A DNA stretch of 52,600 nt from a virus, in the IMG/VR virus record IMGVR_UViG_3300009537_000015, positions 1 through 52,600 of that record, one strand, 5' to 3'. Below the pieces are notes generated by a model that was given only the letters and a program-made list of their open reading frames with translations, was not told the origin of the DNA and did no database searches. Shown here one piece after another: positions 39,383 to 48,768 of this stretch (within the stretch, counting starts at the first letter, position 1; each line of letters begins with the position of its first letter). The translations under genes were made by a program, and so were the position numbers.

Positions 39383-40968
39383 GTTCATTACATGGAGATA
39401 GAGAGATAACCCGCACCGGCGACGGCGTTTTAACCATCGGAAAAGAGATTGGTTTTGACACGTCCAAGATGACGGACTACGGTTTTAAAAAGGGCCCAAA
39501 GGACTTAAAAGTGATGCTGATAAATCCCCCCGTCAGCTTCGATACTTTTTACGGAGAGTGGGACATGAGCGACGTAAAGTCCTCCTCTCCGCCTTTGGGT
39601 ATTTTGAGTTTAGCTGGGATGATTAGGGAGTATGGATATGAGGTGGATGTGGTTGATGCCCATGCCGACTCGTTAACTTTAGAAGATGTTAGGGACAGGA
39701 TCTTGGAGAGTCAACCCGACGTGGTTGGGTTAACCGCGATGACCGTTATGATCTCTGCGGCCGCAGCCATTCTAAAAATAGCTAAAGAAGAAGGTAAAAT
39801 CACAATCTTGGGAGGTGTTCATGTCACAGCGGAACCAATCAGAACTCTACAACGCTACCCTTTTATTGACTTCGCTGTTATCGGAGAGGGAGAAGTCGTG
39901 TTTACTGAATTTCTTGAAAAACTTGGTGACGGACAAGGCAAAGAGACAGAGATTCTGTCACTGGCTCATAGAAAAGGAGGGGAGATAGTTGTTAATTCTC
40001 GCCGAAATTTCTTCAAGGATTTGGATGAGTTTCCTCCTCCCGCTTTCGATCTCGTACCTAATCTGTTTAATCATTACCGCCTCTCTGTGTTTAAGAGTAA
40101 AAAATTTAAATCCGTCGGTCTCGTTACATCACGCGGTTGTACAGGAAAGTGTACGTTTTGCGATCTTGGTGTTGTTGGGCGTGGCTACAGGTCACACAGC
40201 GCAGACTATCTTATTCGACTAATGAAAGATTTGTACAACAATTACGGAGTGACGGATTTCCTGTTTTATGATGATCTTTTCGTCGGTAGCCGACCGCGTT
40301 TAAAAGAGGTTTGTGACATCATTATCAAGGAGAACCTTCCGTTCACTTGGAACTGTTGTGCCCGTGTAGACTTCATGCACACTGACATGTTAGATCTAAT
40401 GAAAAAGGCGGGATGTTGGTTAATTGAGTACGGCATTGAATCGGGGAACCAGAGAATCATGGACAGTATGCGAAAAAATATAAGCAAGGAGAAAATCCGT
40501 GAAGTTATTGAGGCTACTGACAAGGCGGGGATTGTAACTAAAGGAAACTTCATATTTGCTAATCTTGGCGAAACGCATGACAGTATTATGGACTCCATTG
40601 AGTTTGCTAGGTCTATGCCGTTGACCTATTTTCAGCACACGTTCTTATCCCCGCTTCCGGGCTCTGAGATCTATGAAACCGCGTCTAAATACGGAACATT
40701 CGATCCCGAGTGGGATTCCATGAACACTTTTCAGATAAACTTCGTCCCACATGGTTTCACTAAGGCTGACCTAGTTAGATATTCGAGGATTGCGTGGTGG
40801 CGTTTTTACATGCGCCCCAAAGTGTGGTTGCGCGAACTAAAAAAACTTGGCGGCAAAGACGATTACAAGAGGTTGTGGCTTGCGATCAAGGCGTTTTTCA
40901 AAAGCACCCTTTTCAGGAAGAAACTCCCCGAATTTGTTATCCGTGAGAAAGAATTGGCACAACATTGA
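39379..40968 (+). CDS. B12-binding radical SAM enzyme
   Basis: 529 residues: an N-terminal Rossmann B12-binding domain (VMLINPPVSFDTFYGEWDMS, PPLGILSLAGMIREYG, ILGGVHVTAEP) and a radical SAM core with CTGKCTFC (C254, C258, C261) and the following GGIES-like strand YGIESGNQRIMDSM. A C-terminal extension contains FQHTFLSPLPGSEIYE. Such cobalamin-dependent enzymes methylate or rearrange unactivated carbons in lipids, sugars and antibiotics. The ATGA overlap couples it to the methyltransferase. Substrate unknown. Confidence 0.88.
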   Translation: MSSLHGDREITRTGDGVLTIGKEIGFDTSKMTDYGFKKGPKDLKVMLINPPVSFDTFYGEWDMSDVKSSSPPLGILSLAGMIREYGYEVDVVDAHADSLTLEDVRDRILESQPDVVGLTAMTVMISAAAAILKIAKEEGKITILGGVHVTAEPIRTLQRYPFIDFAVIGEGEVVFTEFLEKLGDGQGKETEILSLAHRKGGEIVVNSRRNFFKDLDEFPPPAFDLVPNLFNHYRLSVFKSKKFKSVGLVTSRGCTGKCTFCDLGVVGRGYRSHSADYLIRLMKDLYNNYGVTDFLFYDDLFVGSRPRLKEVCDIIIKENLPFTWNCCARVDFMHTDMLDLMKKAGCWLIEYGIESGNQRIMDSMRKNISKEKIREVIEATDKAGIVTKGNFIFANLGETHDSIMDSIEFARSMPLTYFQHTFLSPLPGSEIYETASKYGTFDPEWDSMNTFQINFVPHGFTKADLVRYSRIAWWRFYMRPKVWLRELKKLGGKDDYKRLWLAIKAFFKSTLFRKKLPEFVIREKELAQH

Positions 40969-42290
40969 GTGAACGTATATTATTTGTCAACCCTCCGTCA
41001 CCTGATGGCCAAATATACATCAGGGACACGAATAGGTCAGGGCGACTCAGCCGTGAGCGCACGATTTGGCCTCAAACAAGTCTGGCTATGTTAGCTGCCG
41101 TTTTCCCTGATGATGATGTGAAGATAATTGATTGTATCGCGGAGGAAATAACCTACAAACAGTTATTTAAAATGATGGAAGATTTCCGCCCGACGTGGGT
41201 GGTGTTTAACCCGATCAGTTCCACTATTTATCACGATATGATAGTCGCTCATTACGGTAAGGCGCTTGGCGCTAAAACAGCTTGTATAAGTCCCCACACT
41301 AAAGTATTCAAAGAGGAGAGCCATGACAGATTCCCGGCGCTTGATCACAGTGTTGAATATACTAAAGGAGGTACGGAACCAGAATTTAGACTTAGAAGCA
41401 TCATCAAAGGAATTCCTGAAGATGGGACACGATTCGAGGACATCCCGCCTGCTCGCCAGGATCTATTACCGATACACAAATACAGTCTCCCATTTATTGG
41501 AAAATCTTATACATTCGTTATCATCTCTCGAGGCTGTGCGTGGGCATGTATCTACTGTCGAGCCACCGTCCAAAACGAACGAATGCCACGATTTAGACCT
41601 GTTGATACGGTCATTAGAGAGATTAAGCAGTACGGACTTAGAAACATAGCCTTTCATTCGGACACCGCCACGATGAACAGAAAGTGGATGATGGAATTTT
41701 GCAAAAAGGTTCCCAAGGGGACTCGTTGGATCTGCAACAGTAGGGTTGACACGGTGGACCCTGAGATGCTTCGCGCCATGAAAAAGGCGGGATGTTGGAT
41801 GATTGTTTATGGTTGTGAGTCTGGGAATAACGAAGTATTAAAACTAAACAAGAAGGAGACAACAGTTGAAAGAGCCGAATACGCAGTCAGAATCGCAAGA
41901 GAGTCAGGACTTAGAGTCTGGGGATATTTCATGCTCGGTATGCTTGGAGATTCAGAACGATCAATGGGTGAGACAATCGAATTTGCGAAAAGCGGGGGCT
42001 TCGACATTGTTAACTTCGCTATTGCCGCTCCTTATCCAGGGACCGAGTTCCACGCAATTGTTAAAGAAAATGGATGGCTTATGGACGAAAGGTGGGAGTC
42101 TTTCGATCAGAATTACTCCGCGCAAGTCCAGACACGAACCTTCGATAGAGGAACTGTCAGGTTAATGCAGAGAAAGGCTTATAGGCAGTGGTATTTGTCT
42201 TGGCGTGGGTTTAGGTTCTTGTTGTGGGGGTTTAGGCCCGAGCATCTAATGTTTTTTATTAAGACAGCCATTAATCATTTGAGGATTTAG
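40965..42290 (+). CDS. B12-binding radical SAM enzyme, second
   Basis: A TTG start overlapping the previous stop (TTGA). 441 residues: an N-terminal B12-type domain (ILFVNPPSPDGQIYIRDTNR, TSLAMLAAVFPDDDVKIID) and the cluster motif CAWACIYC (C191, C195, C198). VYGCESGNNEVLKLNKKETT follows in the core. Related to the enzyme before it but clearly diverged. Two such enzymes in series suggest two successive modifications of one substrate. Confidence 0.87.
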   Translation: MSERILFVNPPSPDGQIYIRDTNRSGRLSRERTIWPQTSLAMLAAVFPDDDVKIIDCIAEEITYKQLFKMMEDFRPTWVVFNPISSTIYHDMIVAHYGKALGAKTACISPHTKVFKEESHDRFPALDHSVEYTKGGTEPEFRLRSIIKGIPEDGTRFEDIPPARQDLLPIHKYSLPFIGKSYTFVIISRGCAWACIYCRATVQNERMPRFRPVDTVIREIKQYGLRNIAFHSDTATMNRKWMMEFCKKVPKGTRWICNSRVDTVDPEMLRAMKKAGCWMIVYGCESGNNEVLKLNKKETTVERAEYAVRIARESGLRVWGYFMLGMLGDSERSMGETIEFAKSGGFDIVNFAIAAPYPGTEFHAIVKENGWLMDERWESFDQNYSAQVQTRTFDRGTVRLMQRKAYRQWYLSWRGFRFLLWGFRPEHLMFFIKTAINHLRI

Positions 42291-42291
42291 T

Positions 42292-42657
42292 ATGCCAGCA
42301 CGCTCTAAAGAAATGAATAGGATTCATGGGGCAACCTACAGGAAAAAACATAGGGCGAGGTTGCTTGAGAAGGATCGCCAACGGTCACGCGAATCGAGAA
42401 AAAAGATTATAGAACTTCTCGGGGGTGAATGCGTGGGTTGTGGATTTTCAGACCCTCGGGCGTTACAAATTGACCACGTTAATGGGGACGGTTATAAAGA
42501 GAGGCGGCGGACCCCAGGAAAAACGACGCCAGGATCTAAAACATATCTTAAGAGGGTTATTAAATCTCTGGAAAGCGGCGAAAACAGATTTCAATTACTT
42601 TGTGCAAACTGCAACTGGATTAAAAGATACGAAAACAATGAACACGGTAAAAGATGA
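42292..42657 (+). CDS. HNH endonuclease
   Basis: 121 basic residues with the zinc-bound HNH core: CVGCG, LQIDHVNGDGYKERRR, then LLCANCNWIKRYEN. Free-standing HNH proteins of this type are common mobile (homing) elements in phages. It sits between two radical SAM genes and breaks an otherwise continuous set of pathway genes, which suggests insertion. GAGG lies before the ATG, and the end overlaps the next start (ATGA). Confidence 0.82.
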   Translation: MPARSKEMNRIHGATYRKKHRARLLEKDRQRSRESRKKIIELLGGECVGCGFSDPRALQIDHVNGDGYKERRRTPGKTTPGSKTYLKRVIKSLESGENRFQLLCANCNWIKRYENNEHGKR

Positions 42658-43568
42658 GGAGTTGGACCCTTTATGCAGAACAGGCGAAAAAAATCGCGGC
42701 AAAAGCCCCTTGGATCTATAAAACAGCCGCCCAGCTCTACGCGAGGACTGACGGGGGCTTCCCTCGCCACCTTTTTATCGAAACTACGGCGAAATGCAAC
42801 TTATCTTGTGTCTACTGCCCCCGCGAGAAAAACGACGACCATATGGACTTTAGACTTTTCAAGGCTATCGTCGATGAGGCAACACATTACGGCCCAAGAT
42901 CTTTTTCTCTGCATCTCTTCGGTGAGCCATTGTTATACCCCCAAATTATTGAAGCTATTAGGTATATCAAAAGCAAAAACAAGAAACACGTCATCCTCCT
43001 CACGACCAACGGATGTCTCCTCAACCACTACGTCGGGGACCTCGTCAAATACGGAGTTGATGAAATTATCTGGTCGTGGCGCAAGGAAGCGAAGTTCAAA
43101 GAGTCAACGCTGGACGCACTACGTTCAAGCACCCGCTTCGGTAATACTGTGTTCAGGGTCAGAATCCTCAAAGAAGAAACGCCCCAAGAAGAAATCGAAA
43201 GGTGGAAAACGTGGCCCAAAGTCGAAATAAGAAATCTTCATTCGTATGGATCGGCCATTGACATATCTAAGTGGGGCGTTGAGAACCCCAAGGAGCGCCG
43301 TTGGCCTTGTTATCACCCGTTCTACGCGCCAGCGGTTGCTTGGAATGGTGAAATATTAATCTGTTGTGCTGACCCTCACAGGGAAAGCAAGTTGGGAACT
43401 TTCCCAGAAACAAGTATTGCCAAAGCATGGTCTGGTGATAAGATAGAGCAAATACGAAAGGAGCATAAAGATGGCGAATACAACAGCATCTGTAAAGGGT
43501 GTACGGTCTGGAAGTCCTACCCAAACACGTTCTTCGGTTCTGAACATTTCTGCAAAACGGCTAACTAA
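42654..43568 (+). CDS. Radical SAM enzyme with SPASM-like C-terminus
   Basis: 304 residues. CNLSCVYC (C48, C52, C55), followed by [20 protein letters not shown] as the GEP-type SAM-binding strand and [12 protein letters not shown]. The C-terminal region [17 protein letters not shown] and SICKGC supplies extra cysteines for an auxiliary cluster as in SPASM/twitch enzymes. These modify peptides or sugars such as aminoglycoside precursors. It probably tailors a sugar in this module. Confidence 0.86.
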   Translation: MRSWTLYAEQAKKIAAKAPWIYKTAAQLYARTDGGFPRHLFIETTAKCNLSCVYCPREKNDDHMDFRLFKAIVDEATHYGPRSFSLHLFGEPLLYPQIIEAIRYIKSKNKKHVILLTTNGCLLNHYVGDLVKYGVDEIIWSWRKEAKFKESTLDALRSSTRFGNTVFRVRILKEETPQEEIERWKTWPKVEIRNLHSYGSAIDISKWGVENPKERRWPCYHPFYAPAVAWNGEILICCADPHRESKLGTFPETSIAKAWSGDKIEQIRKEHKDGEYNSICKGCTVWKSYPNTFFGSEHFCKTAN

Positions 43569-43917
43569 ATTCCACCGGAGCTACAAGCGTGGAAGTGGCT
43601 GTTGGGAATGGCAAGCGGCGAAAAGTGACAACGGTCATGGCGGCCATTACGGGGTCTTTAACCTTGAGGGCCATCAATGTTATGCCCACCGCATTATGTG
43701 GGCGATCTATAACAACGCGTCCCCGAAGGGGTTAGAGGTCTGTCATACGTGCGACAACCCGCCGTGTGTCAACCCGAAGCACCTATTCACGGGTACGCAT
43801 AAGGAGAACTTCCAAGACGCTAAGCGCAAGGGAAGAATGGCATCTGGCAAACGACACGGCACGAAGACAAAGCCTGGAAGCTTTAAGCGGGTTAAGGGAA
43901 AATTTGCAAAGAAATGA
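43471..43917 (+). CDS. HNH_3-type endonuclease
   Basis: 148 residues. [50 protein letters not shown] and [16 protein letters not shown] are the complete HNH_3 motif series, typical of phage homing nucleases. AAAGGAG before the ATG lies inside the previous gene, and the two overlap by 98 bp. The basic C-terminal tail should bind DNA. This is the second mobile HNH gene within 1.2 kb. Confidence 0.85.
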   Translation: MANTTASVKGVRSGSPTQTRSSVLNISAKRLTKFHRSYKRGSGCWEWQAAKSDNGHGGHYGVFNLEGHQCYAHRIMWAIYNNASPKGLEVCHTCDNPPCVNPKHLFTGTHKENFQDAKRKGRMASGKRHGTKTKPGSFKRVKGKFAKK

Positions 43918-44480
43918 GTAACTGGACAGCCTATTGGAACGACGTAAGTAAGGCGCCGATTGAACGACTTGTTCAGTGGTGGAAGGAAAGGTTTGGATAT
44001 TCAAGATTTACCAGATACGTTCCTCATAAATCAAAGGTTTTAGAAGTCGGTTCCGGCAAGGGGGTCGTCTCCCGACTCTTACGTAATTGCGATGTCGTCA
44101 CAAGCGACATTGACCCTGAATGCGGGGCTGACTTTACTTTTGACACAAAGAAGATCCCGTTCTCAAACAAGTCTTTTGATGTTGTGATGTCAACGGGTCT
44201 TTTGGAGCATTTCGAGGATTGGGAATGTGTTGGGATTATTAGGGAACAGTTACGTGTTGGTAAGACGGTGATATTTAATGTTCCTGAGAGGTCGCGGTGG
44301 TGGCCTTTGTTGTGGGGTGTTAGACGATTGTTTGGAGCTAAGCTAGATTTACATTTTAATTTAAAAAACGCATCAGAAATGCGTCAGTTTCTTCGAGATA
44401 GCGGAATCAAGGGAATTGTTAGCCGAGAGGTGTTTGGGGTTTTTCCCTATCTTGTCGTAAAATGCAATGGTTTGTCTTAA
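43914..44480 (+). CDS. Class I SAM-dependent methyltransferase, second
   Basis: 188 residues. [20 protein letters not shown] (motif I), [33 protein letters not shown] (motif II with LLEHFED) and [14 protein letters not shown]. Small, without a lipid-binding extension. It probably methylates a sugar or small molecule in the glycan pathway. ATGA overlap with the HNH gene and a 19-bp overlap with the next. Confidence 0.8.
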   Translation: MSNWTAYWNDVSKAPIERLVQWWKERFGYSRFTRYVPHKSKVLEVGSGKGVVSRLLRNCDVVTSDIDPECGADFTFDTKKIPFSNKSFDVVMSTGLLEHFEDWECVGIIREQLRVGKTVIFNVPERSRWWPLLWGVRRLFGAKLDLHFNLKNASEMRQFLRDSGIKGIVSREVFGVFPYLVVKCNGLS

Positions 44481-45856
44481 TATTATTTTGGGCTGTTTTT
44501 TGGCGTCGCTTTCTGTGGGACCCATTTTCTTTCGCGACCTCGGATCATCTTTCAACCTATTTCGCGCATTGGCGGTGGCTCGGTGGACGCCTTAGAAATT
44601 TACAGGGAATATCAAAGGATGTTCATTTTGGAGAACCGCTCGGAATCCCTTTCACCTGTTCCTGGCATTTGCCCCACCTGTTTTCCGCGTGGCTTGGATC
44701 TTTCTTTGGGATTAACGGGGCGTTTTATATATACACCCTCTGGCTGCTCCTACACTTTGCACTTACCTCCATCTTTGGTTACCTCCTGTTTGGAAATGTT
44801 CTCCTAGCGATAGCAATCGCGTATTGCCAGAGAGCCATTCACCTCAACCAGTCTATCGTCTACTCCTGGACTTGGTCGATATTTTCATTACTTATGTTAG
44901 AATATAATCACCCGATCCTCGCGGGCATCGGGGTTTACCTCGCTATCTCTGGCGGGTACTGGCCGGTGGTGATGTTTTTGGCTCCGTTCACTCTCCGCTT
45001 TACGGAGTCCCTTTTCCTCCTTTTCATCACCGCCGGTCTCTTATCGCTCCCACAACTAATTGCGACTTTTAGATACATGAAACGCTCCATCCGCCGTAAA
45101 CAATCGTATAAGTCTAAGGCTCAGGGGTCCATCCCTCCTTGGCACCTGATTTCCTTTATCTGGCCATTAAGATTCAATCTGAACGGGCTTTTGTACCCAG
45201 AGCTTTCCTATAGGGTTGGGATTATACCGTTATTTGCTTGTTTTTTGGCCCAAAATGCCCTTCTAAGCCATTATTTTTGGTTGGGGGTACTTGGGGTATA
45301 CCTAAGCATGGGATCGTACGTTAGGGCGCCGATTCCTCTACGCATCCCAAATAGAGCCATGTACATGACCACCATAGCGCTTTGTTTCTTGGCTAATCCT
45401 GTTATATCGGAGTTAAATGGTCCGATTTACGTTATGTTGTGTGTTATCCACATGTTAGATGTATTAAAAAACCATGATTTGTTTCCTTTTTATCCGTTTA
45501 TGGAGAAGCCCGGGGCTCCGTCGGATCAGTTTAATCCTCCCGTTGTCCAGGCGCTTAAAGGCATAAAAGTCGGGCGCGTATCCGGGCTTCCGCACCCGGT
45601 AATGACTGGACACATTACGGGTGTTCGGGGGCTTGGATACTGCGGGGGGTGCATGTTGAAAGAGGAGGCTGACAAGAGGGGGATAACGAATGAGAACGGT
45701 GAGTCCGCGCATGATTGGTTTAAAAACAAGGAAGACGGTGACGAATTAGATGATTTTGGGATCACGCACGCTTACAAACCGTCTGGCAAGCTTAAGGAGG
45801 GGAAATGGAAACTGATAGCGCAGGATCTTTATCAGAACCAGAACTTGCTTACCTGA
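44462..45856 (+). CDS. Polytopic membrane protein, GT-C-like
   Basis: 464 residues with about nine hydrophobic helices over the first 335 residues. Near the N-terminus a short hydrophobic helix is followed by a polar loop with acidic/His residues (FSFATSDHLSTYFAHWRWLG), as in GT-C glycosyltransferases and YfhO-type proteins. The C-terminal 110 residues are soluble, with GYCGGCMLKEEADKRG and many charged residues. The fold is inferred; it could instead be a flippase or polymerase-like component. Confidence 0.6.
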   Translation: MQWFVLILFWAVFWRRFLWDPFSFATSDHLSTYFAHWRWLGGRLRNLQGISKDVHFGEPLGIPFTCSWHLPHLFSAWLGSFFGINGAFYIYTLWLLLHFALTSIFGYLLFGNVLLAIAIAYCQRAIHLNQSIVYSWTWSIFSLLMLEYNHPILAGIGVYLAISGGYWPVVMFLAPFTLRFTESLFLLFITAGLLSLPQLIATFRYMKRSIRRKQSYKSKAQGSIPPWHLISFIWPLRFNLNGLLYPELSYRVGIIPLFACFLAQNALLSHYFWLGVLGVYLSMGSYVRAPIPLRIPNRAMYMTTIALCFLANPVISELNGPIYVMLCVIHMLDVLKNHDLFPFYPFMEKPGAPSDQFNPPVVQALKGIKVGRVSGLPHPVMTGHITGVRGLGYCGGCMLKEEADKRGITNENGESAHDWFKNKEDGDELDDFGITHAYKPSGKLKEGKWKLIAQDLYQNQNLLT

Positions 45857-46101
45857 TGTTGATGAACACGCTCGGGCTTTCAATCATCACGGAGGCTATG
45901 CGTTCCGCTTCTCGTTTATTCATATCAACTAAAAACGTAGGAGAGAAAAAAATAGCCGAATACAGGGAATCTCTTGTTTATATACAGGGAACAGGTCTTG
46001 AACTAACAATGCAGGATTACGGGGTACAATTAGATGCCGAGGAACTCAGAAACAGTTTCTTTACCACATTCGATCAACGCCAATACATTGCCACTTCCTA
46101 G
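45805..46101 (+). CDS. Hypothetical protein (98 aa)
   Basis: Starts METDSAGSLSEPELAYLMLM. A strong AAGGAGG lies seven bases before the ATG, inside the 3' end of the membrane-protein gene. Helical, no transmembrane segment. It overlaps the next gene by 68 bp in another frame. Function unknown. Confidence 0.52.
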   Translation: METDSAGSLSEPELAYLMLMNTLGLSIITEAMRSASRLFISTKNVGEKKIAEYRESLVYIQGTGLELTMQDYGVQLDAEELRNSFFTTFDQRQYIATS

Positions 46102-47098
46102 AGTTTCCGCGATAGTCTGCCACCACAAGGGCGAGAAGCTTTTAATGAACACCCTTGAAAGCCTTCTTAATCAGCAAGGTGTGAAGATGGAAATTATCGT
46201 GGTCTCATCAATTCACGGTTTCCAAACAGGCCATCCACGATCCAAGGTAAGGTTTTTATACGACCAAGGTACGCCAGCAGAAAAACGAAATCTGGGTGTT
46301 CGGGAGGCCTTATACAATAACATTGCCTTTTTTGATGACGACATAAAAGCGCAATTCTCAGCCGTAGCGGAGATGACAACAGTTCTATCTCAACCTGGCG
46401 TGGGTATGTGTTTCGGAAAACTTCTGAACATGGAACATCAGGATCGCTTTGATGAGGCGGGTGGTTATTTGACATGGACGGGTTTCATTTGGGCTCGTTC
46501 GCACGGAGCGGTGAAAGACACGGGCCAGTTTGACAAAACAGAACCCATATTTGCGGGTAAGTCAGCAGCCTGCATGATCAGGAAAGACACTTTCTGGAAA
46601 ATCGGTGGGTTCGACGAGTCCTTTGGAATTCTTGGGGAGGAGAGCGATCTGGCATGGCGTGTTTGGCTTAGTGGCGAGAAAGTGTACTACACCCCGAAAT
46701 CTGTAACCTATCACGCCTTCAACACGCGTTTCAAGCCCCGAAATTACTATACTCATTCCAGGGTCTATTTTAATGGGTGCCGCAATTACCTTACCATGCT
46801 CATCAAGAATCTTGAGATGTGGAACCTGATACGCATCCTCCCGATTCACGTGTTTGCGTGGTTTCTTTCCGGGCTTGGGTTTCTTTTCGCCGGTAAGTTT
46901 AGGGCGTCTTTTCATGTTTTTCGTGGTCTTCTTTATCCTCTAATATCATTTCGACGCACCATAAGATCACGGCTATCAGTCCAAAAAACGAGAGTATTAA
47001 CAGACTCCGCTCTATTTCCATACATCTACCGATCCGTTAGTCTAAAGTATTACGTTGAACGTTTCTTAAGATACATCAAGGTCGGATTACACGGATAG
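46034..47098 (+). CDS. GT2 family glycosyltransferase with C-terminal membrane region
   Basis: 354 residues. RVSAIVCHHKGEKLLMNTLE, NIAFFDDDIKAQ (DDD), SAACMIRKDTFWKIGGFDES and GEESDLAWRVWLSG are GT2 motifs as in rhamnosyltransferase-like enzymes. The C-terminal 110 residues include a hydrophobic segment (LPIHVFAWFLSGLGFLFAG) and basic helices for membrane contact. It is the last rightward gene; its 3' end overlaps the convergent GT2 gene by 23 bp. Confidence 0.82.
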   Translation: MPRNSETVSLPHSINANTLPLPRVSAIVCHHKGEKLLMNTLESLLNQQGVKMEIIVVSSIHGFQTGHPRSKVRFLYDQGTPAEKRNLGVREALYNNIAFFDDDIKAQFSAVAEMTTVLSQPGVGMCFGKLLNMEHQDRFDEAGGYLTWTGFIWARSHGAVKDTGQFDKTEPIFAGKSAACMIRKDTFWKIGGFDESFGILGEESDLAWRVWLSGEKVYYTPKSVTYHAFNTRFKPRNYYTHSRVYFNGCRNYLTMLIKNLEMWNLIRILPIHVFAWFLSGLGFLFAGKFRASFHVFRGLLYPLISFRRTIRSRLSVQKTRVLTDSALFPYIYRSVSLKYYVERFLRYIKVGLHG

Positions 47099-47804
47099 CT
47101 GATAACGCGGTAACTCGCAACCACAAATCCAGACCATAATAATGTTTTTTAATAAATCTCATTCTTGATTCTGCGTATATTTTGCGATGATTCTTTAGTG
47201 TTTTTTTGAGAGTAGTGTTCCCCGAATGGATTGCCTTAGCTCTCTTAGCGACCGCTCGTCTTGCGGGCGCCCTGACGCAAAAGTCAACGTCTTCATAACC
47301 CATGACAAATCCTTCATCAAGCCCGCCAACTGAGTCCCACAATCTTTTCTGAATAACGAAACAGATGTTGGGGATGATGGGGGTGCTTTCTCCTTGCCAT
47401 CGTCTGCGCCCAATTCCGTATCCAGGCCAGACGAGATCCATTCCGCAATTATCAATCGAACCATCTTCTCGGTAGATTGTGGGTTGCACTTGATCATAAC
47501 CCCATTCAATGTATCGAACAAGTTCCTTGACAGCCCCTGGAAGCAAGATAACGTCGTTGGAGATAAAGAGTGCAAGTTCTCCCCCACAGCTTGCAATCGC
47601 CCTGTTACCACCGCCAACAACTCCAACGTTTTGTTCATGGTTAACAATCTTCCAATCATGGCGCGGTCTTGGCGACTCAGCGCTGCCGTTGTCACAGATG
47701 ATTTTTTCGTGTTCGCACGGGATTTCTTGGTCGTCGACGGCATCACAGCACCTCTCTAAGAGCTTGTTATTGTTGTAGTTAAGGACTACGATGCTTAGTT
47801 TCAT
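47076..47804 (-). CDS. GT2 family glycosyltransferase (leftward)
   Basis: 242 residues. KLSIVVLNYNNNKLLERCCD, NVGVVGGGNRAI, LALFISNDVILLPGAVKELV (SND in the DxD place) and GGLDEGFVMGYEDVDFCVRA are typical of rhamnosyl/galactofuranosyl-type GT2 enzymes. It ends the leftward unit and runs tail-to-tail into the GT2 at 46034. Coupled to the nucleotidyltransferase by ATGA. Acceptor unknown. Confidence 0.84.
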   Translation of the reverse strand: MKLSIVVLNYNNNKLLERCCDAVDDQEIPCEHEKIICDNGSAESPRPRHDWKIVNHEQNVGVVGGGNRAIASCGGELALFISNDVILLPGAVKELVRYIEWGYDQVQPTIYREDGSIDNCGMDLVWPGYGIGRRRWQGESTPIIPNICFVIQKRLWDSVGGLDEGFVMGYEDVDFCVRAPARRAVAKRAKAIHSGNTTLKKTLKNHRKIYAESRMRFIKKHYYGLDLWLRVTALSAIRVIRP

Positions 47805-48511
47805 TTTAGATGCGGTCTGGAAACAAACGCCTCAACATCTTCCGGGGTTCCAAGCCCGTACATCCTTTTAACGTGGAAAGGTAAAATCTTCAGGCCCCCG
47901 CTTATCAACTCATTATAAACAGGACACACGTAAAACTCGCCCTTAAATCTTTTGTCTTGCGCGATCATTTGCCTTGCTCCGAAACAAAAGAATCGGCCCT
48001 GCTTAAAGTAATACAGTCCGCAAGTCGCGAAGTCACTGATCGGGCGTTTCTCAGCGACCTCTGTGATGAGTGCGTTCTCAATCTTTGCGTAACTCCATTT
48101 CGGATGACAGGACTCAAACCCCAAGACACCCCCGTCAGCTTCCGCGAGATTAATTGAATCAAAAAACAGATCCCTGTCCCACTCTATATATTGGTCTGAA
48201 TTAGCAATAATCAATGGTTCGCTGTTATCTATTAAATGCTCGGCCAACATCACCGTACACGCAGCGCCCTCGGTTTTTTCGTCAACATAAATAATCTCAA
48301 AATTATCCACAAACTTTGAAACAATGTCTGCCCACGGATAATCCCAATCTCGGCGAACGAGAAAAATGTATTTTCCTTCTACACCGACAGATTCAACAGC
48401 CCATTGTAAAAGCATCTTTCCGCTCGCTTCAATCAGTGGTTTGGGGTGTGACGAATAACCCGCCTCCCTAAATCTTGATCCGTCTCCTGCTGCCGGAATG
48501 ACTATGTTCAT
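47801..48511 (-). CDS. Sugar nucleotidyltransferase-like protein
   Basis: 236 residues. NIVIPAAGDGSRFREAGYSS with PKPLIEASGKMLLQWAV is the nucleotide-binding signature of the MobA/RfbA-like NTP transferases. IIANSDQYIEWDRD gives the metal-binding Asp, and FKGEFYVCPVYNELI is the usual terminal region of capsule-type enzymes. It should make a nucleotide-activated sugar for the GT2 enzymes on both strands. ATGA overlaps with both neighbours. Confidence 0.8.
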   Translation of the reverse strand: MNIVIPAAGDGSRFREAGYSSHPKPLIEASGKMLLQWAVESVGVEGKYIFLVRRDWDYPWADIVSKFVDNFEIIYVDEKTEGAACTVMLAEHLIDNSEPLIIANSDQYIEWDRDLFFDSINLAEADGGVLGFESCHPKWSYAKIENALITEVAEKRPISDFATCGLYYFKQGRFFCFGARQMIAQDKRFKGEFYVCPVYNELISGGLKILPFHVKRMYGLGTPEDVEAFVSRPHLK

Positions 48512-48768
48512 TTTGCACCCAGATTAAGATTCGCATTAACCTCATAAGGCCTTTGCGGAACTTTTTCTTCGTGGATTTTCATTATCTCATCCCCGTTAAA
48601 AAACATTTCCGCCATCGTATAATTTGTTCCGAAATTTTCATTGTAAAGCTTGGCGTTGTAATACGACTTCGGGATGGTTGCAAAAAACGAAATCGAAAGT
48701 ACCGCGATTGACGCATAAATCACCCCAAAGAGCACCCCCTTGGCTAACTCCTCTACGTCTATTTTCAT
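48508..48768 (-). CDS. Small membrane protein (86 aa)
   Basis: One membrane helix near the N-terminus (KGVLFGVIYASIAVLSISFF) followed by KLYNENFGTNYTMAEMFFNG and a charged tail. The same YN-x-x-FGT-x-(Y/F)T-x-x-(E/D)-(M/L)F pattern also occurs in the transglycosylase at 6399-6812. It is embedded by ATGA junctions between nucleotidyltransferase and HAD genes. Function unknown. Confidence 0.6.
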   Translation of the reverse strand: MKIDVEELAKGVLFGVIYASIAVLSISFFATIPKSYYNAKLYNENFGTNYTMAEMFFNGDEIMKIHEEKVPQRPYEVNANLNLGAK

